From: Planomicrobium sp. YIM 101495 | GTDB lineage: Bacteria > Bacillota > Bacilli > Bacillales_A > Planococcaceae | Assembly: GCF_009707665.1 (NCBI RefSeq) | Contig: NZ_WLZW01000001.1 | Coordinates: forward strand, 682,001 to 746,000 | DNA: 64,000 bases | Direction of reading: 5' to 3' | Shown: positions 52,861 to 61,251 of the stretch, piece after piece | How the letters are laid out: each line of letters begins with the position of its first letter | Numbering within the stretch: the first letter of the stretch is position 1 | The notes under the pieces: model-generated | Seen by the model: only the letters and a program-made list of their open reading frames with translations | What the model was told of the DNA's origin: nothing | Database searches by the model: none | Translations under genes and position numbers: made by a program

Positions 52861-54033
52861 TCAATCGTAGTATTTGAAGTCCCTAACGAGCGAATCAAGC
52901 GGCGTATAGACCCGCTCACGCGCATAATTCCGGCGCAGGTACTTGTCATTGCCTGCCAAATGCTCCCGCATCACGCCCTGTCGTTTTCGCACCATCGACT
53001 TCCAGTATGCCGCGCGTTCCGCTGTGCCCATTTCCTGCGAGACCATCAAGTTCTTCTTGTACTTCACAATCTCACGCTCAATACGGCGCTGTTTGTTCTG
53101 GGCGGCCGCCACCTGTGCATTCGTCTCCGCATCGTATTTCGGCTGATTGTTCGTATTGACGCCAGGAACGAAAGGTACGTGCAGATGGCGACAGTTGACG
53201 CCCCTGTGCCCACCAGGCTCGCCGTATTCAGCCTGCCAGTACGCATCGTAAATGCTCCGATAATCGCTGTCCGGTGGAATCTCATGCGGCTCACGCAGAT
53301 CCACGACATTCCCTTGAATACGAGAACAGGCAGCCCGCGCGCCCATGTGGCTGGTGACAAGCACGGTGTATACGCCGTATTCGCTCATGCGCTCTTTCCG
53401 GATGGCGTCATACGTATTACCGAGTGTGGACTTGAGTACCGTCCGGGCGTAACGCTCCAGGCTCCATGTGTTTCCGCCTCTGTCCCGCAGCACCGTCTGG
53501 ATGCCGCGTTGGGCCAATTCCTGCACAGATTTCTCGACCGCTTGCTCGAATGTATAAATGCCGGCGTTGAACATTGCAGAGGTGCGGTTCAGTACATCCT
53601 GATAGGCGCGCTGTGCAGAACCGGCACCGAACACCGTCGTCAGCAGTGTCTGGTTCACGTAATTGTCGATCTCCCGCCAGACCTGATTGTGATAGCCCCG
53701 CATAATCTGATTAAGGTCTGCCGGTACCGGTTTGTTCGGATAAGGCATGGCCGTGTCAACATCATGGACGACGCCTTCCCCGACGTCTTGGAACATCCGG
53801 AGCAATTCGGGTTCGGCCACATTCGTCACTTTGGACAAGAGCCTGGAAACGTCTGCATTGAACAGATGAAGCTCAGCAAGTTTCTGCGCCTGCCAGTGCG
53901 TAATGTCGGAGTGTCCGGTATTCAGCCGCCGGATGATGAGACGGATGATTTCACCTTCCAGGGCGTTATAGAGGTGTGACATGTTACCGGTCCATAAGTC
54001 CAGTTGATGCGGAGTAACTTTTGGACGAGCCAT
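52861..54033 (-). CDS. minor head protein (Phage_min_cap2)
   Basis: 390 residues: helical N-terminal half and the conserved block YGVYTVLVTSHMGARAACSR, IQGNVVDL and HRGVNCRHLHVPFVPG typical of Mu F / SPP1 gp7-like minor capsid proteins with paired Cys-His. Ejected with or bound to the portal. Confidence 0.85.
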   Translation of the reverse strand: MARPKVTPHQLDLWTGNMSHLYNALEGEIIRLIIRRLNTGHSDITHWQAQKLAELHLFNADVSRLLSKVTNVAEPELLRMFQDVGEGVVHDVDTAMPYPNKPVPADLNQIMRGYHNQVWREIDNYVNQTLLTTVFGAGSAQRAYQDVLNRTSAMFNAGIYTFEQAVEKSVQELAQRGIQTVLRDRGGNTWSLERYARTVLKSTLGNTYDAIRKERMSEYGVYTVLVTSHMGARAACSRIQGNVVDLREPHEIPPDSDYRSIYDAYWQAEYGEPGGHRGVNCRHLHVPFVPGVNTNNQPKYDAETNAQVAAAQNKQRRIEREIVKYKKNLMVSQEMGTAERAAYWKSMVRKRQGVMREHLAGNDKYLRRNYARERVYTPLDSLVRDFKYYD

Positions 54034-54037
54034 TTAA

Positions 54038-55594
54038 TCACTCCTCTTCGCCGAATAAGAGTTCCGCTTTTTTCGTGTCCAGGTTCATCGGATCCATATC
54101 CGCCTGCTCGTTCTGAATTTCTGCCAGCCACTGCTCAGCGGTCGCTTTCGGCACTTTGAACACGCGCTGGATAATCTCTACGGTAGGGATCAATCCGAAT
54201 GTCTTAGCTTTTCCGTAGAATGTCAGCAAGGCGTTCCGGTCTTGGAAGACGCCATCGTCGAAATCAACACCGATGTGTTCAAATGTCGGAATCTCCCCGT
54301 CAAACAGCTTTCTGCCGTTCCAGGTCGTTGCCTTTGCTAGCTCCAAGACAGAGACCACCAGGCCCTTGATAAATTTCTCGACTTCCTGGACGTGATTGTT
54401 GCGCGTCCGGTAGGTCAGATCGTTCTCGCTCACGACTTCGGTTGCAGTTTTCATGGAGCGTCCGTCAAATGAGAACGTGCCAACCGACAGTTTCAGCTCC
54501 ATCTCCAAGTTTTTCAACGTCTGGTTGATGGCGGCAATGTATTGCTCTGTCCGGATATCACTTGTGACGTCTTTGATCAGTTCATCGCCGCTGCTCATGC
54601 GCATCGACTTATAGACGTTGGTGTCCGGATCAAAAATCTGCCGTGGGGGCATGCCATTTTCCGATGGCAGCAAGTTGAGCATCTGATCGCTCACAAACAC
54701 AGTGCGTTGCCCCATGCGAATTTCCCAGTTGAATTGATCAAATGTATCGTTGATTTGTTTGAGTGTGTCTTTGCTATTGTCCGTAATACCAAGACCCAGC
54801 GGTGAGTGCGGGTTGATATTGTTAAAACCGAACGGCGTCACGTAATTGAACAGCGGCCTGCTCAGTTTGGTAATTTCCGCTACCTCCGGCAAATCCTTGT
54901 ACAGCTCACTTAACGGAACGCGCTTGCCAACTTCGCCTTTTACAAGGGATTTGTACAACTCATTCGTAATTACGTAAACGTCGCCACTCCATTCGTGGAA
55001 TTCCAGTAGCGTGTAATATTGCTCTTTTCCATTCTCAATTTTCATGGTGACCGACTTCATGACACCTTCTGAAATGCCGTTGCTGTTGTGTCGCAAAGGA
55101 TAGAACGCATTGGCTAGTGCCCAGGAAAACTCAATCTCACCCTTCGCCTGGTCGACGTATGGTCTGACCATCAAGCCACCGGTTGCATACATCGGATCTA
55201 GATATTTTGCCAGGTTTTTCTTGAAGTCGTTATGTTCAAAGACATGCTGGATGAAATCATCTGCAGACTTGTATGTGTTTTCCGGCTTTTCTTCCTGGCT
55301 GTCGGAGATAATCACTTCACATTGTTCATTGAAGACTAAGCCGGATAAAAGTTCTGAACTCAATTTAATCATGTTGATTGTCATGTATTTTCTTTTCTTC
55401 AAATCCCCCATTGAGTTGTAATACTCAACTTGTGGATAATCGCCTTTGTATTCTCGAAAATTGCGGTCGATCCTTGCGAGTTCTGCTGGATCGATGTTAA
55501 TTTTCGGGTGATCGTTAATCACTTTTAATGTCTGGCCAGTCAATGCGTACCCTCCTTTCCGGAATATATTTTTAATACGCTCAATGATTTGCAA
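54038..55594 (-). CDS. portal protein (SPP1 gp6-like)
   Basis: 518 residues. Pattern RIDRNFREYKGDYPQVEYYN, LSSELLSGLVFNEQCEVII and FSWALANAFYPLRHNSNGIS; late helical stem with DPDTNVYKSMRMSSGDELIK. Second portal in the window, with no similarity to the one at 10276 beyond fold-level features. Confidence 0.88.
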   Translation of the reverse strand: MQIIERIKNIFRKGGYALTGQTLKVINDHPKINIDPAELARIDRNFREYKGDYPQVEYYNSMGDLKKRKYMTINMIKLSSELLSGLVFNEQCEVIISDSQEEKPENTYKSADDFIQHVFEHNDFKKNLAKYLDPMYATGGLMVRPYVDQAKGEIEFSWALANAFYPLRHNSNGISEGVMKSVTMKIENGKEQYYTLLEFHEWSGDVYVITNELYKSLVKGEVGKRVPLSELYKDLPEVAEITKLSRPLFNYVTPFGFNNINPHSPLGLGITDNSKDTLKQINDTFDQFNWEIRMGQRTVFVSDQMLNLLPSENGMPPRQIFDPDTNVYKSMRMSSGDELIKDVTSDIRTEQYIAAINQTLKNLEMELKLSVGTFSFDGRSMKTATEVVSENDLTYRTRNNHVQEVEKFIKGLVVSVLELAKATTWNGRKLFDGEIPTFEHIGVDFDDGVFQDRNALLTFYGKAKTFGLIPTVEIIQRVFKVPKATAEQWLAEIQNEQADMDPMNLDTKKAELLFGEEE

Positions 55595-55605
55595 GTTCTC
55601 ACCTC

Positions 55606-56964
55606 CTATACCTTCAATCCGAGATCTCTAGCGTTGCTCACGCACATGTAAATAAATTGGTCAACGGTATGATCATCTTCTTTGACCACCCGCGGATCGT
55701 CGGAGTTCAACGTCTTCGGATCCCAGGCGAACTTCTTGTGCTCTTCAATAAAGATTTCGTTGCTGTCCGCGTGCGGAAGCCCGGTCGGGTAAGGATTTTT
55801 GAGATAATAAAAACGCCCCTGCGCTAAAAGGTCGTGGACGTAATCGATCATATCGACTTTTTTCTGTTTGTGGACGCCGTTCAGATGCTGCCCGTAATCT
55901 TTATAGTATTGGTTTTTGAGGGCTGCTTCTGCACTGTCTATCGTCCGATTCATAATCCTTGCTCCCTTCCACATTGATTGTGTGGACGTCTTCGAGATAA
56001 AGAAGTGTAAGTCTTTTGATAGCTGACTTGGCGCTTTCTTGTCGACTTTCCCAGCAGGGCTATAATAGTAAGTGTTTAAAAGAATTACTTTGCCCTTTGC
56101 AGTCAGCCCGTAAACGCCATGCGTGGTAGCCGAGACAGCGTGTCCGCCATCCGTTGAGTAATAGAGGGCGATTACTCTATCGTCGCTAGGAAGTTCGTCT
56201 AACGGTTTAAAGAGGTTCATATTGTAGACGTTTGTGCCGAGACCGACCGGTTCGCCTAAATAGATATAGCGGTAGTAATCGAAGTCGTTGTTCTTGATCC
56301 GTTCTATATCTTTCAGCATCTGGTCCGTTACGAATCCCAGCTCGTCGTCCAGGTAACTGGATTCATGTACCAGGTAGTCTTCCTCGCCAGTCATCCGATC
56401 TGCCCATTCATTTATCCAGTGATAGGGATTGCGCGGAGGGTTATAAGACCAGAAGAACTGCACGTAGGCAGCAAGCAGATGTTTCTGTCTCATGAAGGTG
56501 ACGTTCGTTTGGTCGAACTCCTCTTCACTAGCGAATTCCGCACCTTCCTCGTACCAAACGGCGATGATGTTTTCAATGTCATTCGATTTCAGCTTTTGGA
56601 AGTCATCCTGCCCGTAGAAATAGAACGTGCTGCCAGTTTTCCTGTGCGTAATCTTAAATGGAGAAACAGTGGCTTTAAATCTGCCAGACATTCCGAACAG
56701 CTTAATGGCCCACTGAATTTTGTTGAAGACGGAATCCCGGATCGTGTTGCCGACCTTGCGGATCACGACCACGTTCGCCTTTTCGCCCATCGTAATGTAC
56801 AGAATCATCATGTAGACCAGCTTTAATGCGATGACGGAGGACTTAAAGGAGTTCCGGCCGCCTTTCAGGATGTTGTATGGTTTGTCGGACGTCCACACGC
56901 TCTCAAAATTCGGGTTGACGTTTTCCTGGACGTTGAAGATGACCTTTTTCTTTTCTTTAAGCAT
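55606..56964 (-). CDS. terminase large subunit (PBSX XtmB-like)
   Basis: 452 residues from the ATG at 56964, which overlaps TerS by 8 bp and follows GGGG. Walker A KGGRNSFKSSV, Walker B IIAVWYEEGAEF, motif III SYNPPRNP and nuclease-type residues in YYSTDGGHAVS and RTIDSAEAAL. The packaging motor of prophage 2. Confidence 0.9.
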   Translation of the reverse strand: MLKEKKKVIFNVQENVNPNFESVWTSDKPYNILKGGRNSFKSSVIALKLVYMMILYITMGEKANVVVIRKVGNTIRDSVFNKIQWAIKLFGMSGRFKATVSPFKITHRKTGSTFYFYGQDDFQKLKSNDIENIIAVWYEEGAEFASEEEFDQTNVTFMRQKHLLAAYVQFFWSYNPPRNPYHWINEWADRMTGEEDYLVHESSYLDDELGFVTDQMLKDIERIKNNDFDYYRYIYLGEPVGLGTNVYNMNLFKPLDELPSDDRVIALYYSTDGGHAVSATTHGVYGLTAKGKVILLNTYYYSPAGKVDKKAPSQLSKDLHFFISKTSTQSMWKGARIMNRTIDSAEAALKNQYYKDYGQHLNGVHKQKKVDMIDYVHDLLAQGRFYYLKNPYPTGLPHADSNEIFIEEHKKFAWDPKTLNSDDPRVVKEDDHTVDQFIYMCVSNARDLGLKV

Positions 56965-57691
56965 CACACTTACCCCATTTATCCACGATGACGATTTCTT
57001 CCGCGTCCTCGCCTTCCTCTTTACTGATGCGATCGGCTTCAGCTCGTGTTTTATCGATGCCCACTTGCATAGTTTCAAGTTTCAAACGGCGCTCATCAAA
57101 AGCATCCGTCATTTCTAAGAACTGCTTTACTAGATTTCGATATTCAGCCATCGCTCTCGTCTGTGCTTTGATATATGACTCATAGCGCTCATAGGCGAAT
57201 GCTACTTTGTAAGTCGTCCCGCCACCTTCTATGGAAGAGTGATAACCACTCTCCTCTTTCAGATGGTCCTCAGCATCTCCGACCCACATAATCTTTTGCA
57301 TCCGGATAATTGCGGAGAATTTGATTTCGATTTGCAGCCATAATTGATCAGTAAAATCCATGTCTGCCATCGCATCCATAATCTCCACTTGCTCCTCGTG
57401 CAAATACTTGCTGAACAGTCCATGCTTCCTGCTGAAGCTGTTGCGTTTCGGAAAGCTCTGTGAAGGGCTGGGGTTACCACTTCTCTTTTGCTGCCGCTGC
57501 TGCTTTCCATTCTTTTTCTTCGTTGCAACACTGCTGGTACTTCCGGAACGTTGCGTTGCATCGTTGCGTTGCCATTTTTCGCGATTCTTTCGGCTGCGGA
57601 TCGTGGCATCTTTTAAACCGTGCTTTTCAGCTAATTCCTTGAAAGTGATTTCGCTTGATTCCCATTCGTTTCGTACTGCTTCCCAATTCAC
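56957..57691 (-). CDS. terminase small subunit (XtmA-like)
   Basis: 244 residues. N-terminal HTH (EITFKELAEKHGLKDATIRS) followed by a basic spacer (KKKNGKQQRQQKRSG), then a helical oligomerisation region and an acidic C terminus. Overlaps TerL. Confidence 0.88.
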   Translation of the reverse strand: MNWEAVRNEWESSEITFKELAEKHGLKDATIRSRKNREKWQRNDATQRSGSTSSVATKKKNGKQQRQQKRSGNPSPSQSFPKRNSFSRKHGLFSKYLHEEQVEIMDAMADMDFTDQLWLQIEIKFSAIIRMQKIMWVGDAEDHLKEESGYHSSIEGGGTTYKVAFAYERYESYIKAQTRAMAEYRNLVKQFLEMTDAFDERRLKLETMQVGIDKTRAEADRISKEEGEDAEEIVIVDKWGKCDA

Positions 57692-57858
57692 TTCACTTCA
57701 CCACACCTCCGAAGACGTAATAAAAGACCTCGAGGGGCCTTGTTTTTTGTTCGTATCATATGGGGCTGATGGAGGGAATTAGCGCATCGCACGCATCCCC
57801 TCTTTTATTCTCCCCTTCACATATGCAGACTTCGTAAGACAAAAACGGAAAAATAAAT
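57692..57858. other. gap between Xpf-like and TerS genes
   Basis: 167 bp, no gene. A palindromic hairpin around CCTCGAGG (about 57724-57745) is followed by TTTTTTG on the plus strand. The late promoter recognised by the Xpf-like factor, and possibly the packaging site, would be expected here. Confidence 0.45.
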
Positions 57859-58347
57859 TCAAGAAACAATTTTTTTCACTTTTATTCGGGCACGTTCGAT
57901 GTATTTTTGCGCCGTGCCTTTCTTAATGCCAGCCTCCTTTGCGACTTCCTCCACACTCATCTGCTGGGTCGTGTGAAGGAGATAGCACTGCCTTTCCCTC
58001 GTAGACAGCACCGCTAAAACGTTTGTGATCTTGATGCGCTGGTATGGGGTCAACCGAAGCTGATGATCATTGATATCCAATTGCTCTGCAATATCCGGGA
58101 TAAAATCCATCGTTTCAAACATCATCTTCTGATACACCGCCTTTTTATCGATTCCTTGATAAACATTAGGTTGTCGACCCGAGCGAAGCCATTCGATGGC
58201 GTATTCCATATCGGCGATCATGTCTGTGACCAATCGAATATCCACTTCATTGACAACTGCATCTTGCTCCAGTAATTTCAGCTTTTTATTTAAGTCCGAT
58301 TTCCCGCGTCGGTATTCTTCGATCAAACTGTCAGCCCATCTATCCAT
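57859..58347 (-). CDS. xpf: Xpf-like late gene activator (sigma-like)
   Basis: 162 residues from the ATG at 58347 with GAGGGGG upstream. C-terminal sigma region 4-type HTH (VLSTRERQCYLLHTTQQMSV, EEVAKEAGIKKGTAQKYIER). Equivalent to PBSX Xpf, which drives late genes. Directly before the terminase genes. Confidence 0.82.
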   Translation of the reverse strand: MDRWADSLIEEYRRGKSDLNKKLKLLEQDAVVNEVDIRLVTDMIADMEYAIEWLRSGRQPNVYQGIDKKAVYQKMMFETMDFIPDIAEQLDINDHQLRLTPYQRIKITNVLAVLSTRERQCYLLHTTQQMSVEEVAKEAGIKKGTAQKYIERARIKVKKIVS

Positions 58348-58375
58348 CACGCGATCCCCCTCTTTCTGCAGGAAA

Positions 58376-58421
58376 TAAAAAAAGAGGACACCAAAACAGC
58401 GCAATGCTGTAAGGTGTCCTC
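58376..58421 (-). terminator. early-operon terminator
   Basis: Minus-strand stem GAGGACACC / GGTGTCCTC with an inner ACAGC / GCTGT pair and a seven-T run, 29 bp before the Xpf-like start. It cuts early transcription off from the late regulator unless read through. Confidence 0.88.
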
Positions 58422-58437
58422 CAGTTGACTGGTGGGA

Positions 58438-58965
58438 CTAATTATTATTCAATTCAATAGTTCTTTTGCCTCTAAGCTTCTTATTAGCAATATTATATGA
58501 AATTGATACCTTATCGCCTGTTTTATAAGGTATGTCTTCTAAATTAAAATTCGCCCTAGCCTTGAGATAAAACATTTGTTTTGGGCCAATGTTTAAGTGT
58601 CGAACCTTGTCGAAATACTTAAACATTTGGTCACTCCTTAGAGAAGCCGCATCTTCAATCTCTACCTCATAATCCTTGGATTCTGAATGTATTACAAATT
58701 TCAAATCGTATATAGCTCTCAAAACTTCGGAAGTATTCTCAAAAAGAATGCCGCTATTTATATCATAACCTACTGTGTGGGACCTACCATCCCCGCTTGG
58801 ATCAGGCCCTAAATATCTTTCATTAGCTTTGTCCTTGAAATAATCTACGTGTGGTTGTACTGTTCCCCAGTTTTTAGTGATAACGTTAATTCCTAAAGAG
58901 AAAATAATCCCTAGCAAAACTCCAATAACTCCTTGAAATTCTTTAAGGTACTCCAGTAGTATCAA
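58438..58965 (-). CDS. membrane protein, hypothetical (moron)
   Basis: 175 residues. N-terminal membrane segment (GVIGVLLGIIFSLGINVI), then a beta-rich domain with TGDKVSISYNIANKKLRGKR. AT-rich compared with its neighbours. Overlaps the XtrA-like gene by ATGA. Function unknown; exclusion-type activity possible. Confidence 0.65.
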   Translation of the reverse strand: MILLEYLKEFQGVIGVLLGIIFSLGINVITKNWGTVQPHVDYFKDKANERYLGPDPSGDGRSHTVGYDINSGILFENTSEVLRAIYDLKFVIHSESKDYEVEIEDAASLRSDQMFKYFDKVRHLNIGPKQMFYLKARANFNLEDIPYKTGDKVSISYNIANKKLRGKRTIELNNN

Positions 58966-59159
58966 AAATCCACCCCCTCATCAAAATTCACACGCTTCAC
59001 TTTCCCCTTGTAAGTGACGATGCTCGTTTCTGCATGGGCAGGAAGTTCGACCAGCTTCACTTTGCCCTCCGAGATGATGAGAGCACAATTTATAGGTAAT
59101 TCCATTATATCCAATTTCAGTTCACCTGTCTCTGAAATTTCCACTTCTTGCAACCTCAT
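58962..59159 (-). CDS. xtrA: XtrA-like phage protein
   Basis: 65 residues: MRLQEVEISETGELKLDI, then ELPINCALIISEGKVKLVEL and HAETSIVTYKGKVKRV, the pattern of PBSX XtrA and YqaO. Early or middle gene of unknown function. Confidence 0.75.
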   Translation of the reverse strand: MRLQEVEISETGELKLDIMELPINCALIISEGKVKLVELPAHAETSIVTYKGKVKRVNFDEGVDF

Positions 59160-59171
59160 TCTCCAGCCCCC

Positions 59172-59390
59172 TTACAGTCCAAACATGCCGCTATCCCTGC
59201 TTTTAATAATCCCGCGCTCCGCATGGTCGAACACAAGAAGCGCAATCTCCGATGGACGGCGCTTCATCTTCTTCGCGATGTTCTGCAGGCTGATCTCGGC
59301 TTCCCACAATTCTTTGAAATCTGCAAGCTCGTCTTCCTCAAAGACAAGGTCCAGCTTCAAATCATCATCTTCGAAAAGGAAATATCCCAT
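59172..59390 (-). CDS. small acidic phage protein
   Basis: 72 residues: strongly acidic N terminus (FEDDDLKLDLVFEEDELAD), then a helix MKRRPSEIALLVFDHAERG. Resembles HTH-containing small phage helpers. Unknown role. Confidence 0.6.
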   Translation of the reverse strand: MGYFLFEDDDLKLDLVFEEDELADFKELWEAEISLQNIAKKMKRRPSEIALLVFDHAERGIIKSRDSGMFGL

Positions 59391-59399
59391 GTCTCCACC

Positions 59400-59612
59400 T
59401 CAATCCGAGTCCTTTTCTCCCCATTTCACCACATACACTTCTTTTTCAACCTTCTCGATCTTCACCTGAACACCTTCCTGGTAGCCAGTATCAAATCCAT
59501 ATTTCTTCCCTCGGTTGAAAGAGACGCCATTGCTGACACCTAGTATCACAGCAAACAAAACAGCTACGAACACTGCCCAAAGAATTGTTTCTAATATCAT
59601 TTCCTCACCCAC
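59400..59612 (-). CDS. single-pass membrane protein, 70 residues
   Basis: N-terminal segment TILWAVFVAVLFAVILGVSN, then a charged tail (VKIEKVEKEVYVVKWGEKDS). Overlaps DUF1064 gene. Unknown. Confidence 0.65.
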   Translation of the reverse strand: MGEEMILETILWAVFVAVLFAVILGVSNGVSFNRGKKYGFDTGYQEGVQVKIEKVEKEVYVVKWGEKDSD

Positions 59613-60064
59613 TCCTTCCCTTTTCGCTCGATGACGACCAGCTCTTTCCCATACCGCCGCTCGAACAGCTTCTGCCGCAGCGGGAAGTCCCGGCTAACAG
59701 GACCGCCCTTGATATCGATCACCTCTTCAAACCCATCGATATACGTCACCCGAAAATCTGCTGTGTACCCGATTCCCGGCTTCTCCCGCCTGCCAACGCC
59801 TTTACACAGCCGACAGTTGACAGGGTTGCCTGTGCGTGCGCTAGGGAGCTTTCCGGTGCCGCTGCAACGCTTGCACTCGACTTCGTAGCGATCGACGAGC
59901 TGAAAGGCCGGCTGCAGTTCGATGTCCTTTACCGCCTGGTCCTGCTTTAAGTATTTGTAATAAGCCATTTCTGTAAGGGAATCGAATTCATGCCCATCGT
60001 ACTCGGCCTTTTTGGAAATATACTGCCGGGCTTGTCGCTTTGCGCGTGGTCTACTATTTCGCAA
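59597..60064 (-). CDS. DUF1064 nuclease-like protein with DnaJ-type zinc insert
   Basis: 155 residues. Nuclease-like core: EFDSLTEMAYYKYLKQ, ELQPAFQLVDRY, YTADFRVTYID and VIDIKGGP, an Asp-x-Lys pattern of the PD-(D/E)xK/holdase-like family. Between the strands lies CKRCSGTGKL ... CRLCKGVG, two CxxCxGxG repeats as in the DnaJ zinc finger. Probably acts on branched or replicating DNA; insertion is unusual. Confidence 0.8.
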   Translation of the reverse strand: MRNSRPRAKRQARQYISKKAEYDGHEFDSLTEMAYYKYLKQDQAVKDIELQPAFQLVDRYEVECKRCSGTGKLPSARTGNPVNCRLCKGVGRREKPGIGYTADFRVTYIDGFEEVIDIKGGPVSRDFPLRQKLFERRYGKELVVIERKGKEWVRK

Positions 60065-60076
60065 TGGATCACCCCT

Positions 60077-60223
60077 TCACTTCAATTTCAACAAGCGCTG
60101 ATATTCTTCCACAATCCGACGATCCGTCATGTCCGCATAATAGACCGAGGGGCGCATATTCATGATGGACAACGTTTCAATCATGGCTGCTCTGTCCTCA
60201 GCGGAGAGTCCCGGCTCTTTCAT
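60077..60223 (-). CDS. BH0509-family small protein
   Basis: 48 residues. The ATG at 60223 overlaps the MazG-like gene stop as ATGA, with GGAGGGGAAGG upstream. Contains LSAEDRAAMIETLSIM, YYADMTDRRIVEEYQRLL, the pattern of BH0509 family proteins common in Bacillales phages. Function unknown. Confidence 0.7.
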   Translation of the reverse strand: MKEPGLSAEDRAAMIETLSIMNMRPSVYYADMTDRRIVEEYQRLLKLK

Positions 60224-60534
60224 TCCTTCCCCTCCAAATCACTGTTCTTCACAAACGTCCCACCGACCATTCTTCCCTGCCGGTCTTTGATTTCGCTCCA
60301 GGCAAGTTCAGCGCATTTCTCTAAAGACGTGCCCAGTTGCTGCGCCATAATGGAAAGGACGACGAACATATCGCCGATTGCATCCTCTGCGTCTTTCTGG
60401 TTTTCTCGCAGGAGCGCCCGGCATAATTCGCCGTATTCTTCTCCAAGCTTCACCGACTGAATGAGCGGATCCGCTTTTGCCAGTCCGCGTTCTGTTGACC
60501 ATTCTTCCACTCTCTCCACCAATTCAGTAACCAT
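60220..60534 (-). CDS. MazG-like pyrophosphohydrolase
   Basis: 104 residues. Metal motif KLGEEYGELCRALLRENQ and DAEDAIGDMFVVLS (ExxE...ExxD). Hydrolyses NTPs or dNTPs, possibly lowering alarmones or modified nucleotides during infection. Confidence 0.82.
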   Translation of the reverse strand: MVTELVERVEEWSTERGLAKADPLIQSVKLGEEYGELCRALLRENQKDAEDAIGDMFVVLSIMAQQLGTSLEKCAELAWSEIKDRQGRMVGGTFVKNSDLEGKE

Positions 60535-60778
60535 GTAATTCCGCCTCTTTCCTTAATCGATTTACTTCTTTCCGCAGCGTTCGCGCTTCTTTGATCGTCG
60601 CTGGATACACCGTTTTGTAATAATTCACTTGACTTTGCAGCATGCGCTTTTCTTCTTTCGCCCGATCCAACGCGTTTTTATAGTCAAGTAACGCTTCCAC
60701 AAGCGACACCGGGAGCGTGACCGTGTTGTGATACGGTCGTTTACTGATGCATTTTTGGATTTCTTGCAGTTGGGTCAT
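60524..60778 (-). CDS. coiled-coil phage protein, 84 residues
   Basis: N-terminal YHNTVTLPVSLVEALLDYKN and a coiled coil (EEKRMLQSQVNYYKTVY; RKEVNRLRKEAEL). Overlaps MazG-like and the peptide gene. Unknown. Confidence 0.65.
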   Translation of the reverse strand: MTQLQEIQKCISKRPYHNTVTLPVSLVEALLDYKNALDRAKEEKRMLQSQVNYYKTVYPATIKEARTLRKEVNRLRKEAELHGY

Positions 60779-60852
60779 GATGTTGTCTCCACTCCTTCCA
60801 GGAGCCGGAACCGATTGCCTTTCTTGAGTGCAAGCATTTGCTGGTAAGTCAT
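60775..60852 (-). CDS. 25-residue peptide gene
   Basis: MTYQQMLALKKGNRFRLLEG..., ATG at 60852 with GAAGGGTG upstream; overlaps both neighbours by 4 bp in the ATGA manner, which supports real translation. Unknown role. Confidence 0.45.
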   Translation of the reverse strand: MTYQQMLALKKGNRFRLLEGVETTS

Positions 60853-61058
60853 GTCATCACCCTTCTGCGTTTGTCCTCCGCTTTGCGCCCAGTAGCAGAT
60901 TCGTATTTTCTGCGGCGATTGCGCGTGTTCTCCGCACGGTGATCCAAGATGTAACGGCTGCCGCTGATCTCTACGACCGATGGTTTCCCGCCGCTTGTTT
61001 TGGCGATGGTGACGATCGGGCGGTAGCGGTCGCCTTTTTGCCGTGTGTCGCGGTTCAC
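60849..61058 (-). CDS. basic hypothetical phage protein, 69 residues
   Basis: GTG at 61058 following GGGAGGTGG; coupled to the genes on both sides by 4-bp overlaps. Rich in Arg/Lys (RQKGDRYRPIVTIAKTSGGK; RNRRRKYESATGRKAED). Possibly nucleic-acid binding. Confidence 0.6.
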   Translation of the reverse strand: MNRDTRQKGDRYRPIVTIAKTSGGKPSVVEISGSRYILDHRAENTRNRRRKYESATGRKAEDKRRRVMT

Positions 61059-61240
61059 GCCGCCACCTCCCCAACTGGATGCTCGTTGATCAACGCAATT
61101 GCCTGCTCCCGGTCCAAGCCGCTCACCTGCTGCAGCATGTCCAGGTTCTCCGCGAATTGCCGTTCCAGTTCCTCGTCGTTGCAGCCGGCCTGTTGCCATG
61201 CCCCGGCAAGAAATATAAGGTTTCTGATGAATTGATTCAT
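61055..61240 (-). CDS. small phage protein, 61 residues
   Basis: FIRNLIFLAGAWQQAGCND, LDMLQQVSGLDREQAIALIN. Helical, possible UBA-like shape. 4-bp overlap with the next gene. Unknown. Confidence 0.65.
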   Translation of the reverse strand: MNQFIRNLIFLAGAWQQAGCNDEELERQFAENLDMLQQVSGLDREQAIALINEHPVGEVAA

Positions 61241-61251
61241 GTGGGTTCCTC

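Noticed and set aside
52653-52949. 98-residue version of the small protein upstream of the scaffold
   Set aside because: Its first 48 codons overlap the end of the minor head gene and have no ribosome site; the GTG at 52805 is preferred.
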